A program made the position numbers and the translations under genes. A stretch of DNA of 20,181 nt, from the NCBI GenBank assembly GCA_900546215.1, contig URCD01000036.1:1-20181 (forward strand), written 5' to 3'. Below the pieces are notes generated by a model. The model was not told the origin of the DNA. It saw nothing but the letters and a program-made list of their open reading frames with translations, and searched no databases. Positions 6,693 through 13,837 of the stretch are shown here, in pieces; within the stretch, counting starts at the first letter, position 1, and each line of letters starts with the position of its first letter. The DNA is from an uncultured Eubacteriales bacterium. GTDB taxonomy: Bacteria > Bacillota > Clostridia > Lachnospirales > Anaerotignaceae.

Positions 6693-7994
6693 TCAGTCAG
6701 CAATGAAGCCTTCTTCATCAAATTTAAGTTCGTAGGGTCCTTCTATATATTTGATATCTTCGTAGGACTTAAGTTCCTCATAAAGCGGCTCGGAAACCTC
6801 AATATGAGCAGTTTCAAGAGTGTTCTTAATTCTTACTATACGGGGTTTTTTCATATCAATGCCGCCGCTGCATTTAATTGCTGTGTAGATAGCGTCTTTA
6901 TCATTGTTTCTGTAAAGAGGGATTTTTCCGCCGCCGCGAAGCACCTGTGCTGTTACTATGTTAGTCCATGTAGCATCCCAGTCTATGCTGTTGAGGCATC
7001 TCCTTGTTGTTATGTCTGCAAGGCCGATACCAACACCTGAATGATGTGACTCCTCTGTTACGCTTCTAACCATTATATGTCTGATTCCTGTCTCGTCAAC
7101 AAATACTCTTGACATATTTCTGCCTACAACGTTAGGATCCATTCCTGAGCCTGACATATTCTTGCCTATCTCATCAATTATGAGAAGGTCAATGTTTTTA
7201 AACTTAAGAACGGGGATTTTAGCCTTAGCTTCCTCAAGCATTTCGGCGTCAGTCTGGAAAATATTGCTCTTATCGCACATTTTGATTGTGCAGATGTCAT
7301 CGTAAGCATTCTGAAGAACACCTATACCAAATACAAATTTGCAGTTGTCAAGGAAAACCTGACCAAGATCCGGCAACAATTCAGGAATGTTCTCATATCC
7401 CTGTGCATGGAACATAGAAGCACCCTTATGGTTTCCAAGACCTATAGCAACCATTTTGAAAAGTCCACTTTCGTGAGGTCCTCTGAATTCTGTATGAGGT
7501 TTAACCTTATTGAAAAGAATGATACCGTCTGCTTCTGTAGCAATCTTATCTACGTAAACAGGAGCTCCGTTTTTAAGTTTGCCAACCTCAACCACTTCCA
7601 TAGATGAAGGGATTTTAACGCCCATGCTTTCCTCAGTAATTCCAAGGCTCTCAAGCACCTCAAGCTGTCCCTCCGCAGTAGCGCCGCCATGGCTTCCCAT
7701 TGACGGAACGATGAAGGGCTCTGCACCCCACTCTTTAAGAGTATCAAGAATAGCTTTAACCATTTCAGGAAGGAACGGAATTCCGCGGCTTCCTACAGTA
7801 ACAGCAAGCTTTTTACCCTTAAGCGCTTCTTTGTCAATTCCCTTATACTCAGCCATCATATTTTTGATATAGGCCGCAGGGTCATCAATTTTTTGTGAAT
7901 CATAAATCTGGAGCATTTTGTACATAGGCGGTATTTCAACCATATCAAGCCCCTGAATTACAAAGTTCATTTCTGGAAAATCAATAAATTGCAT
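6693..7994 (-). CDS. Lactate racemase domain (LarA-like) protein
   Basis: This 433-residue cytoplasmic protein matches the LarA/DUF2088 group. LarA racemises lactate with a nickel-pincer cofactor made by LarB, LarC and LarE; related proteins act on other 2-hydroxy acids. Visible motifs are VGSRGIP (68-73), PSMGSHGGAT (97-106, His102), KPHTEFRGPHESGLFK (165-180), and GNHKGASMFH (187-196). His102, His167, Lys180 and His196 are plausible equivalents of the cofactor-binding residues of Lactobacillus LarA, but this alignment is by eye. The C-terminal part (IDEIGKNMSGSGMDPNVVGR, RGGGKIP) is typical of a long clostridial subgroup of unproven substrate. Start ATG 7994 has AGGAGG nine bases upstream; an in-frame extension to 8153 has no binding site and crosses the promoter. 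No larB, larC or larE is nearby. The gene has its own promoter and terminator. Confidence 0.8.
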   Translation of the reverse strand: MQFIDFPEMNFVIQGLDMVEIPPMYKMLQIYDSQKIDDPAAYIKNMMAEYKGIDKEALKGKKLAVTVGSRGIPFLPEMVKAILDTLKEWGAEPFIVPSMGSHGGATAEGQLEVLESLGITEESMGVKIPSSMEVVEVGKLKNGAPVYVDKIATEADGIILFNKVKPHTEFRGPHESGLFKMVAIGLGNHKGASMFHAQGYENIPELLPDLGQVFLDNCKFVFGIGVLQNAYDDICTIKMCDKSNIFQTDAEMLEEAKAKIPVLKFKNIDLLIIDEIGKNMSGSGMDPNVVGRNMSRVFVDETGIRHIMVRSVTEESHHSGVGIGLADITTRRCLNSIDWDATWTNIVTAQVLRGGGKIPLYRNNDKDAIYTAIKCSGGIDMKKPRIVRIKNTLETAHIEVSEPLYEELKSYEDIKYIEGPYELKFDEEGFIAD

Positions 7995-8031
7995 AATTGT
8001 AGCCTCCTTATAACTTTTGTAAATAGTAGAC

Positions 8032-8069
8032 GTACATAGGACAGTAATCCCCATTAATATCTTATGTAC
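8032..8069 (-). repeat. Inverted repeat in the leader of the LarA-like gene
   Basis: GTACATA (8032-8038) and TATGTAC (8063-8069) form a 7-bp perfect inverted repeat with a 24-base interval, between the promoter and the ribosome binding site. It could be an RNA hairpin in the roughly 85-base leader or a repressor site. Confidence 0.4.
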
Positions 8070-8087
8070 CTTTATAATACTGTAAAA

Positions 8088-8116
8088 ATTATAACGCCCA
8101 CAATAAATAATGTCAA
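8088..8116 (-). promoter_or_regulatory. Consensus promoter of the LarA-like gene
   Basis: TTGACA (8111-8116), a 17-base spacer and TATAAT (8088-8093) match the sigma-A consensus at all twelve positions. Transcription would start near 8081, giving a leader of about 85 bases before the ATG at 7994. Confidence 0.85.
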
Positions 8117-8132
8117 TAATTTTTGTATAAAT

Positions 8133-8178
8133 TATCACATTCCAATGACACATATTATGTGTTTATGTGACATAATAC
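8133..8178. promoter_or_regulatory. Operator-like palindromes upstream of the LarA-like promoter
   Basis: CACATATTATGTG (8149-8161) is a perfect 6+1+6 palindrome centred about 74 bases upstream of the predicted start of the LarA-like transcript. It is flanked by TATCACAT (8133-8140) and ATGTGACATA (8165-8174), which form an outer, imperfect dyad with TGTGA/TCACA halves. This resembles sites for Crp/Fnr-family activators in a class I position. The binding protein is unknown. Confidence 0.4.
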
Positions 8179-8464
8179 ATGAACCAAAACTATACATCAC
8201 CAAATTCTTTCTCTTTTAATCAGTAATTAACAACAAAAAAGCTAAAAACAAAGCCTTGTAAATATATATTTTATGTGGATATTAAACAACACCATTTGAG
8301 GGCATACTTGTTATGCCAGAGAGCATATGTCAGACTTTCAATTAGTTTGTACAGTCATTTTTGTTTAGAAAAATTTTGTTAATTTTTCCTGTATTATATC
8401 TCAAACATTGCAAATACTAACAGCACATTAAAAAACAAGCAAATTCGGAAAGGATAATGATAAT
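8179..8464. other. Intergenic region upstream of spoVT
   Basis: These 286 bases between the LarA-like regulatory region and spoVT hold no credible gene. The clearest structure is GGCATA (8301-8306) and TATGCC (8312-8317), with a further GCATATG at 8323-8329. I found no convincing sigma-A, sigma-F or sigma-G promoter with correct spacing for spoVT, although TATTAT at 8392-8397 is a possible -10 box. Confidence 0.5.
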
Positions 8465-9013
8465 ATGAAAGCTACCGGTATTGTTAGGCGAATTGATGAC
8501 CTTGGGAGAGTCGTTATCCCAAAGGAAATACGCCGTACATTAAGAATTAGAGAAGGAGATCCCCTTGAAATATTCACTGATTCAGACGGTGAAATTATAC
8601 TGAAGAAATACTCCCCCATCGGCGAACTCGGCGCCTTTGCTAAGGAATATGCAGAATCGCTTGCACAGACAATCGGCCATGTCACATGTATTGTTGACAA
8701 AGACCAAATTATTGCAGTTTCCGGGGGTCCCAAAAAGGATTTCTTTGAAAAACACATCAGCGATGCAATGGAAAAATGTATTAACGCAAGAAGCACACTT
8801 ATCGCCAGCAGAAACGACAGCAATTTCGTTCCTGTACTTGAAGACGATACGGCTGCAGAGGGATATAATCACCAGCTCATCGCTCCTATCATCAGCGAAG
8901 GCGACGCGCTCGGTGCGATAATATTTCTTTCACCCGATAAAAAAATGGGAGAAATCGAAGGCAAGCTTGCTCAGACAGCAGCTGGCTTCTTAGGAAAACA
9001 GATGGAGCAGTAA
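8465..9013 (+). CDS. spoVT: Stage V sporulation transcriptional regulator SpoVT
   Basis: This 182-residue DNA-binding regulator matches Bacillus SpoVT almost throughout. The AbrB-type swapped-hairpin DNA-binding domain covers residues 1-50 (MKATGIVRRIDDLGRVVIPK, RRTLRIREGDPLEIF), followed by a GAF-like domain (about 55-182) with AVSGGPKKDFFEKHIS and the closing TAAGFLGKQMEQ. In Bacillus, SpoVT is a tetramer made in the forespore under sigma-G that tunes sigma-G genes and spore coat and germination properties. The start ATG follows GGAAAGGAT with a rather long spacing of about 11 bases. It stands alone and faces rsmA, with a shared terminator between them. Presence of this gene argues for an endospore former. 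Confidence 0.97.
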   Translation: MKATGIVRRIDDLGRVVIPKEIRRTLRIREGDPLEIFTDSDGEIILKKYSPIGELGAFAKEYAESLAQTIGHVTCIVDKDQIIAVSGGPKKDFFEKHISDAMEKCINARSTLIASRNDSNFVPVLEDDTAAEGYNHQLIAPIISEGDALGAIIFLSPDKKMGEIEGKLAQTAAGFLGKQMEQ

Positions 9014-9042
9014 AAAGCATATAAAGGCTTCCCTGAAAAGGC

Positions 9043-9073
9043 AAAAAAGCAGTGAATTAATCACTGCTTTTTT
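9043..9073. terminator. Bidirectional terminator between spoVT and rsmA
   Basis: AAAAAAGCAGTGA (9043-9055) and TCACTGCTTTTTT (9061-9073) form a perfect 13-bp stem with loop ATTAA, with a T run at the 3' end on both strands. The rsmA stop codon TGA (9063-9061) and its last codons are part of the stem. Confidence 0.95.
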
Positions 9074-9936
9074 ATTTCGTATACCTTTTCAGTAAGCCTT
9101 GCGAAATCTTCTATGCTCATAGCTTCGCCTCTTATTTTTTCACTAAGTCCTGCGGAATTTATAACTTTTGTCATTTCTTCTTTTGAAATGTTAAATCCCC
9201 CCTGGTTATACAGTGTATTTAACAGAGTCTTTCTTCTCTGTCCAAAAGCACATTTTACAAGCTTAAAAAATAGGCTCCTGTCACACACCTCAACAGGAGG
9301 CTTATCCCTCAGTTTAAGGGTAATTACAGCAGATGCAACCTTGGGCTTCGGCATAAAACATGATGGCTGCACTATCATATCTATATTGGCTTCACAGTAG
9401 AACTGAACCGCTATTGACAGCGCTCCGTAATCACTGCTTTTATAGTCGGCCTGCATTCGCTCCGCAACTTCCTTCTGAACCATAACTGTCATAGACTCCA
9501 CCGCACTTCTCTTTTCAATCATGTCCATTATTATCGGCGTAGTTATGTAATACGGAAGATTGGCGACAACCTTAAAAGGGTTTCCGCCGTTTTTTTCTTG
9601 GGCCAGTTTTTCTATATCGCATTTAAGCACATCCATATTAATGATTTCGACATTATCATATCCATCAAGGGTTTCATTTAAAATAGGGATAAGCTTTGTA
9701 TCTATTTCTAACGCAAGAACCTTTTTGGCTCTCTCAGCAACGACCTGTGTTAAGGCTCCGAAGCCGGGACCGATTTCAAGTACTGTGTCATTCTCCGTTA
9801 TTCCAGCCGCGTCAGCTATATTATCGAGAATATTGGAATCTATAAGAAAATTTTGTCCAAATCCCTTTTTAAAATTAAAGCCATACTTTTCCATAATGGC
9901 TTTCGTACGCAAAGGCGTAGCTATACGTTCTGTCAT
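9061..9936 (-). CDS. rsmA: 16S rRNA (adenine-1518/1519-N6)-dimethyltransferase
   Basis: RsmA (KsgA) uses S-adenosylmethionine to dimethylate two adjacent adenines in helix 45 of 16S rRNA during late small-subunit assembly. The N-terminal GFGQNFLIDSNIL is at residues 25-37, the SAM-binding motif LEIGPGFGALT at 53-63, ALEID (75-79) the acidic ribose-binding strand, and the catalytic NLPYYITTPII at 126-136. QKEVAERM, YGALSI and CFMPKPKVASAV follow, with the C-terminal helical domain FGQRRKTLLN. The 291-residue length is standard. The ATG has AAGGAG six bases upstream. It is the last gene of an operon starting with the HD-domain gene, 10 bases after the export-family gene. Confidence 0.97.
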   Translation of the reverse strand: MTERIATPLRTKAIMEKYGFNFKKGFGQNFLIDSNILDNIADAAGITENDTVLEIGPGFGALTQVVAERAKKVLALEIDTKLIPILNETLDGYDNVEIINMDVLKCDIEKLAQEKNGGNPFKVVANLPYYITTPIIMDMIEKRSAVESMTVMVQKEVAERMQADYKSSDYGALSIAVQFYCEANIDMIVQPSCFMPKPKVASAVITLKLRDKPPVEVCDRSLFFKLVKCAFGQRRKTLLNTLYNQGGFNISKEEMTKVINSAGLSEKIRGEAMSIEDFARLTEKVYEIKKQ

Positions 9937-9946
9937 ATTTTTCTCC

Positions 9947-10444
9947 TTACATTACCATTCCCAGCAGTCCATAGCTGAATACTGATATAATTATTCCTGC
10001 CATTATAACACCTAAAACTATAATAAAAAAAGATTTTTTTATGTCCATATTTAAAAGAGCTGCAATAAGCGAGCCGGTCCATGCGCCCGTACCCGGAAGA
10101 GGTATTCCGACAAACAGCAACAGGCCCCAATAAGCATATTTTTGAATTTTGTCGCTTTTACTTATTGCCTTGTTTTCCAGTTTTTCTATAATCCCCTTCA
10201 TTCTTGTCTTTTTTAAAACCTTAAATATAAACTTTATAAAAAGAAGAATAAATGGAATCGGAATTATGTTACCTATAAAAGCAATCAGAAAGGACGGCAT
10301 TAAATCCAGTCCAAGTAAAAATCCGGCAATAATTCCGCCCCTAAGCTCCAGTATAGGCAAAAGCGATACAATAAAAACAATAGCCTCCGCGCTAAAAACT
10401 CCCCCAAGGTTATTTACAAACCATCCAGCTATCTGTTCAGCCAT
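9947..10444 (-). CDS. Small multidrug export family (COG2426) membrane protein
   Basis: This 165-residue integral membrane protein matches the PF06695 / COG2426 group. Hydrophobic segments occur at about 16-35 (AIVFIVSLLPILELRGGI), 38-72, 104-128 (WGLLLFVGIPLPGTGAWTGS) and 136-163. The signature ELRGGI and the GIPLPGTGAWTGS loop are the best-kept family parts; the second also resembles the conserved loop of SNARE-associated/DedA-like proteins. The family name comes from an old drug-export label, and its substrate is not established. The ATG at 10444 has GGAGG six bases upstream; an in-frame start at 10462 would overlap the previous gene. It lies between the hydrolase and rsmA in a tight operon, with gaps of 14 and 10 bases. 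Confidence 0.85.
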   Translation of the reverse strand: MAEQIAGWFVNNLGGVFSAEAIVFIVSLLPILELRGGIIAGFLLGLDLMPSFLIAFIGNIIPIPFILLFIKFIFKVLKKTRMKGIIEKLENKAISKSDKIQKYAYWGLLLFVGIPLPGTGAWTGSLIAALLNMDIKKSFFIIVLGVIMAGIIISVFSYGLLGMVM

Positions 10445-10458
10445 ATAAAGCCTCCAAA

Positions 10459-11397
10459 TCAATATATATTTTTCTCAAACCAGTTGAAAAGAATGCTGTA
10501 TACCTTTTCTCGCTTTACATCATTAAGTATTTCATGTCTCGCTCCATGCAGAAGCTTTATATCAACATTCATGCAGCCTGCTTTCAGCATCATTTCATAT
10601 ATCTTCCTTACGCCCTTTCCATAGTTTCCTACAGGGTCGTCAGAGCCTGAAATGAGAAGCATAGGAAGATTATGCGGAAGTGATTTCGCCCATTTACTGC
10701 TGTTTACGCTTTTGATTAAAAGAAATAAATCCCTGTAGCCTTCATTTGTAAACAGAAATCCGCATTTTTCATCATCAATATATTTATTAAGCATGTCCTT
10801 GTCTGTTGTAATCCAGTCATACTTATTATTAGCACTATCAATTTTTTTATTAAAAGCCCCAAAAACTATTTTATCAGCAAGCTCACCTCTTTGTTTTGAA
10901 TATTTATCAGCCATATACTTTGAAACAGCTATACCTAAATCAAGCCTGGGTGTTGTATATCCTGTGCCCATAAACACCGCACCGTTGAAGCCGTTTCCAT
11001 ATGCTGCCGTATAATCCCTGGCAAGAAAAGAACCCATACCATGCCCAACCATAAAATATGGTATATCAGGATATTCAAGCCTCATCATGCCTTCGAGGTA
11101 ATTCATATCCTCTATTAAATACTGCCAGCTGTTTTCACGCTTTCCAAAATAGCCATAATCGCTCTTATTTTCAACTGAAAGTCCATGTCCTGCATGGTCA
11201 TTTCCGCAGACAACATATCCCCTTCTCGCAAGGTAAACCGCAAATGGCTCATATCTCAAAATATATTCAGCCATGCCATGTACAAGCTGAATAACCGCCT
11301 TATAATGCCTGCACTCAGTATCTCTCCATACACAGGCAAAAATATCGTGTCCGCCGTTTGAGGCCGGAAATTCAAGCTCAAATCTTGTTATATCCAT
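10459..11397 (-). CDS. Alpha/beta hydrolase (S33/monoacylglycerol-lipase-like) without nucleophile serine
   Basis: This 312-residue protein has the lysophospholipase / serine aminopeptidase S33 layout. The oxyanion motif VHGMAEY is at about 39-45, GNDHAGHG at 65-72, and the nucleophile elbow at 118-123 reads GHGMGS where the family has GHSMGS. The codon at 11040-11038 is GGT, so the catalytic serine is glycine. The rest of the triad is kept: Asp254 in GSDDPV and His288 in HGARHEI. Either the enzyme has lost ordinary hydrolase activity, it uses another mechanism, or the base is a sequencing error. There is no signal peptide, so it acts in the cytoplasm. The ATG at 11397 follows GGGGAG by eight bases; a GTG at 11406 lies inside that box. 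It begins five bases after the HD-domain gene stop. Confidence 0.85.
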   Translation of the reverse strand: MDITRFELEFPASNGGHDIFACVWRDTECRHYKAVIQLVHGMAEYILRYEPFAVYLARRGYVVCGNDHAGHGLSVENKSDYGYFGKRENSWQYLIEDMNYLEGMMRLEYPDIPYFMVGHGMGSFLARDYTAAYGNGFNGAVFMGTGYTTPRLDLGIAVSKYMADKYSKQRGELADKIVFGAFNKKIDSANNKYDWITTDKDMLNKYIDDEKCGFLFTNEGYRDLFLLIKSVNSSKWAKSLPHNLPMLLISGSDDPVGNYGKGVRKIYEMMLKAGCMNVDIKLLHGARHEILNDVKREKVYSILFNWFEKNIY

Positions 11398-11402
11398 ACA
11401 GT

Positions 11403-11981
11403 TCACTCCCCGGATACGTCGCCCTTAAGGCCGATTGCTTCGGCACATTCCCTCATTCCAAGTATTGTTTCTTTTATCACGTCATCAAGGCTCATATTTA
11501 TCATTTCGCAGCCTTTTTCTATAACCTCTCTGTTTACACCGGCTGCAAAGCTGTGTGTCTTATATTTCTTTTTTACGCTCTTAACCTCTATATCAAGTAC
11601 ACTTTTTGACGGTCTCATAAGACATGCAGCTGTGATAAGCCCAGTTAATTCATCTATTGTATAAAGAACCTTTTCCATATATTCAGTCGGCTCAACGTCG
11701 GAGCATAATCCCCAGCCATGCGAACAGACAGCGTGTATATAGTCCTCGTCTATTCCCCTTTCATTCATTATCTCCGCTGATTTTGAGCAGTGTTCATCAG
11801 GATACATTTCATAATCCAAATCATGAATTAGTCCTACTATACCCCATTTTTCAACATCTTCCCCGTTTAGTTTTGCAAAATGCCTCATTACGCCTTCAAC
11901 TGTAAGTCCGTGTTTTATAAGTGCGTCTGATTTATTGTACTCATTAAGCAGCTCCCATGCTTCTTCTCTTGTAAGTCTCAT
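11403..11981 (-). CDS. HD domain-containing hydrolase
   Basis: This 192-residue protein matches clostridial HD-superfamily phosphohydrolases. The metal ligands are visible in order: His34 (VMRHFAKLNG), the HD pair His53-Asp54 (GLIHDLDYEMYPDEH), His64, His83 or His88 (IHAVCSHGWG) and Asp110 (YTIDELTG). Such proteins remove phosphates from nucleotides or similar small molecules; the substrate here cannot be told. The tail (SFAAGVNREVIEKGCEMI...LDDVIKETILGM) is typical of a group often labelled hydrolase or phosphohydrolase. GGAGG lies eight bases before the ATG. It is the first gene of the operon with the alpha/beta hydrolase, the export-family protein and rsmA. Confidence 0.85.
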   Translation of the reverse strand: MRLTREEAWELLNEYNKSDALIKHGLTVEGVMRHFAKLNGEDVEKWGIVGLIHDLDYEMYPDEHCSKSAEIMNERGIDEDYIHAVCSHGWGLCSDVEPTEYMEKVLYTIDELTGLITAACLMRPSKSVLDIEVKSVKKKYKTHSFAAGVNREVIEKGCEMINMSLDDVIKETILGMRECAEAIGLKGDVSGE

Positions 11982-12022
11982 ATCTTTTCCTCCGGCTACT
12001 TTTAAATTTTCATATTTTGCAT

Positions 12023-12052
12023 TTTATATGGAATAATCCCATTTTAAAACAA
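12023..12052 (-). promoter_or_regulatory. Possible promoter of the HD-rsmA operon
   Basis: TTGTTT (12047-12052) and TATAAA (12023-12028) are separated by 18 bases, about 42 bases before the HD gene start. The -35 box lies in the T-rich tail of the spoIVA terminator. A modest match in AT-rich DNA. Confidence 0.35.
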
Positions 12053-12108
12053 ACAGCCCCTTTCCATATAATGCAAATCAATTACATTATAAATCAAAGG
12101 GGCTGTTT
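12051..12108 (-). terminator. Long-loop terminator after spoIVA
   Basis: AAACAGCCCCTTT (12051-12063) and AAAGGGGCTGTTT (12096-12108) form a perfect 13-bp outer stem. Inside its 32-base loop, TATAATG (12067-12073) and CATTATA (12085-12091) form a second 7-bp stem, so the RNA folds as one long interrupted hairpin. On the minus strand it is followed by TGTTTGTTTT. The plus strand also ends in TGTTTTG. Confidence 0.8.
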
Positions 12109-12142
12109 TGTCATTATTTATGTCCTTACAGTTTCTTTAATT

Positions 12143-13621
12143 TTATAGAATAATACATATCAGACCGCCGCTGCCTTCGTTAAGAATTTTCTGAAGCGAC
12201 TCCTGAAGCTTCATTTGTGCATCCTCAGGCATTGTGTAAATCTTGTTGTGCATGCCTTCATTAACAAGTGTATCCAGTGTTCTGCCAAAAAGGTTAAGCT
12301 CCCAAATTTTCTGCCTGTCGGTTTTATATGTACTCAAAATATCATCTATAAATTCCTTGCTCTGCTCTTCTGTTCCTACAATCGGAGCTACCTCGGTTTC
12401 AACATCAGTCTTTATCATGTTGATTGCTTCTCCGTGAGCCTTAATTTTTATGCCATAGCGTGAACCATGCTTAAAGACTTCCGGTTCGTCAAGAACGATG
12501 TCATCAAATGCCGGACCTACTATTCCATATCCCTTGCGCTTTACATCGGCAAGAGCCGGACTAATCTTATTATACTCCGCCCTTACGGCCGACAGTTCCT
12601 TCATAATGCTGATAAGCTCATAGTCGCCCTTGATGTCCATATCGATTGTCTCACTTAAAACCTTATAGAACAGATCGTCATTCATAGCCACGTCTATTTC
12701 AGCGTCTCCGCTTCCAGCAGATATATCTCCTATATAGGCCTTCCTTATATACTCGTTATTTTCCAGCTCAGCTGCACAGACAGGAATGCCTCTAAGATTT
12801 CCGGTCTGGTCAGTGAGCTTAAGAAGAGTATCAATAATTGAGCTTTTAAGCCAATGCTCATTATCAAGTCCTTCAAGCCACCTAGGGATATTAATATTAA
12901 TTTCATTTACCGGAAATTCATAAAGCAGGCTTTCCAGCAGGTCGTTTATGTCATCATCTTTTAGCTGAGCACAGTTTGCTATCCTTACGGGCACTTCATA
13001 CTTACCCTCCAGCTCCTCTCTGAGAGCGTCCGTCTCGGGACTGTAGGGATTTGCCGTGTTAAGTACCATAATGAAAGGCTTGCCTGACTTCTTGAGCTCT
13101 GCAACAATATCCTCCTCCGCGTCAACATAGTTTTCCCTTGGAATATCTGTTATGGTTCCGTCAGTAGTCATTGCAATGGCTATAGTTGAATGGTCATTGA
13201 TAACCTTATTTGTTCCCGTAAGAGCGGCCGCGGCCAAAGGCATTGGCTTATCCGACCAAGGAGTATTCACCATCCTTGGCTCATCGCCGTCATTTGTCCC
13301 CTCCGCGCCTTCAACTATATATCCCACGCAGTCTATAAGGCGCATTTTAAATTTTACATTTTCACCAACCTGTAGCTCTGCCGGCCTCGAAGGAACAAAT
13401 TTGGGTTCGGTGGTTGTTATTATTTTTCCCTGTCCGATTAGAGGAAGTTCATCTCTTGCCCTTTCCTTCTCAAAATTATTGCTCATGTTTGGCAGGACGG
13501 CCTTTTCCATAAAACGTCTTATGAAGGTGGATTTACCTGTTCGGCATGGCCCTGTTATGCCTATGTAAATAGCACCGCCCGTGCGTTCGGAAATATCTTG
13601 ATATATACTTGTATTAGTCAT
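12143..13621 (-). CDS. spoIVA: Stage IV sporulation protein A, spore coat ATPase
   Basis: SpoIVA is the ATP-hydrolysing base-layer protein of the spore coat; it polymerises around the forespore and is held there by SpoVM. The chosen ATG gives 492 residues, the same length as the Bacillus protein. The Walker A motif GPCRTGKST is at 24-32, followed by IRRFMEKAVLPN, the acidic VGYIVEGAEG segment and TEPKFVP near the start of the TRAFAC-like GTPase fold. The C-terminus ends GGLICIIL, the conserved tail needed for localisation in Bacillus (known from the family). GGAGG is five bases before the ATG at 13621; an in-frame extension to 13723 has no binding site and would cross the promoter. Expected to be made in the mother cell under sigma-E; a matching promoter is visible. 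Confidence 0.97.
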   Translation of the reverse strand: MTNTSIYQDISERTGGAIYIGITGPCRTGKSTFIRRFMEKAVLPNMSNNFEKERARDELPLIGQGKIITTTEPKFVPSRPAELQVGENVKFKMRLIDCVGYIVEGAEGTNDGDEPRMVNTPWSDKPMPLAAAALTGTNKVINDHSTIAIAMTTDGTITDIPRENYVDAEEDIVAELKKSGKPFIMVLNTANPYSPETDALREELEGKYEVPVRIANCAQLKDDDINDLLESLLYEFPVNEININIPRWLEGLDNEHWLKSSIIDTLLKLTDQTGNLRGIPVCAAELENNEYIRKAYIGDISAGSGDAEIDVAMNDDLFYKVLSETIDMDIKGDYELISIMKELSAVRAEYNKISPALADVKRKGYGIVGPAFDDIVLDEPEVFKHGSRYGIKIKAHGEAINMIKTDVETEVAPIVGTEEQSKEFIDDILSTYKTDRQKIWELNLFGRTLDTLVNEGMHNKIYTMPEDAQMKLQESLQKILNEGSGGLICIIL

Positions 13622-13653
13622 ATGCTCCTCCGAATACTTTTTCCTTTTGTAAG

Positions 13654-13681
13654 AATTTATGAGGCTTTTACAATTAATATT
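13654..13681 (-). promoter_or_regulatory. Sigma-E-like promoter of spoIVA
   Basis: On the minus strand AATATT (13676-13681), a 14-base spacer and CATAAATT (13654-13661) resemble the Bacillus sigma-E pattern (ATATT-type -35, CATAnAnT-type -10) about 33 bases upstream of the start codon. spoIVA is a classic sigma-E gene, which supports the call. Confidence 0.55.
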
Positions 13682-13762
13682 ACTGTTTCTTAAGCAAAAC
13701 TGTATTTCAGAGAATTTCAACATACATTATTTGATACTTAAATTTTGTATTCTTTTATTGAT

Positions 13763-13791
13763 TTTACAATTATAAAACTATATAATATAAT
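13763..13791 (+). promoter_or_regulatory. Promoter of the LysR gene at 13838
   Basis: TTTACA (13763-13768), a 17-base spacer and a perfect TATAAT (13786-13791) lie about 47 bases upstream of the ATG. The region is very AT-rich, but both boxes and the spacing fit sigma-A well. Confidence 0.65.
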
Positions 13792-13837
13792 ACATATATG
13801 AAAAAACATCATAGTTACTATTGAAAGGACAAGTATA

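Noticed and set aside
7995..8153. N-terminal extension of the LarA-like protein
   Set aside because: The extension crosses a full-consensus promoter, and AGGAGG fits the ATG at 7994.
8428..8823. Minus-strand frames opposite spoVT
   Set aside because: SpoVT is an unmistakable match on the plus strand.
13622..13723. N-terminal extension of SpoIVA
   Set aside because: The ATG at 13621 has a GGAGG box and gives the family length of 492; the extension overlaps the sigma-E-like promoter.
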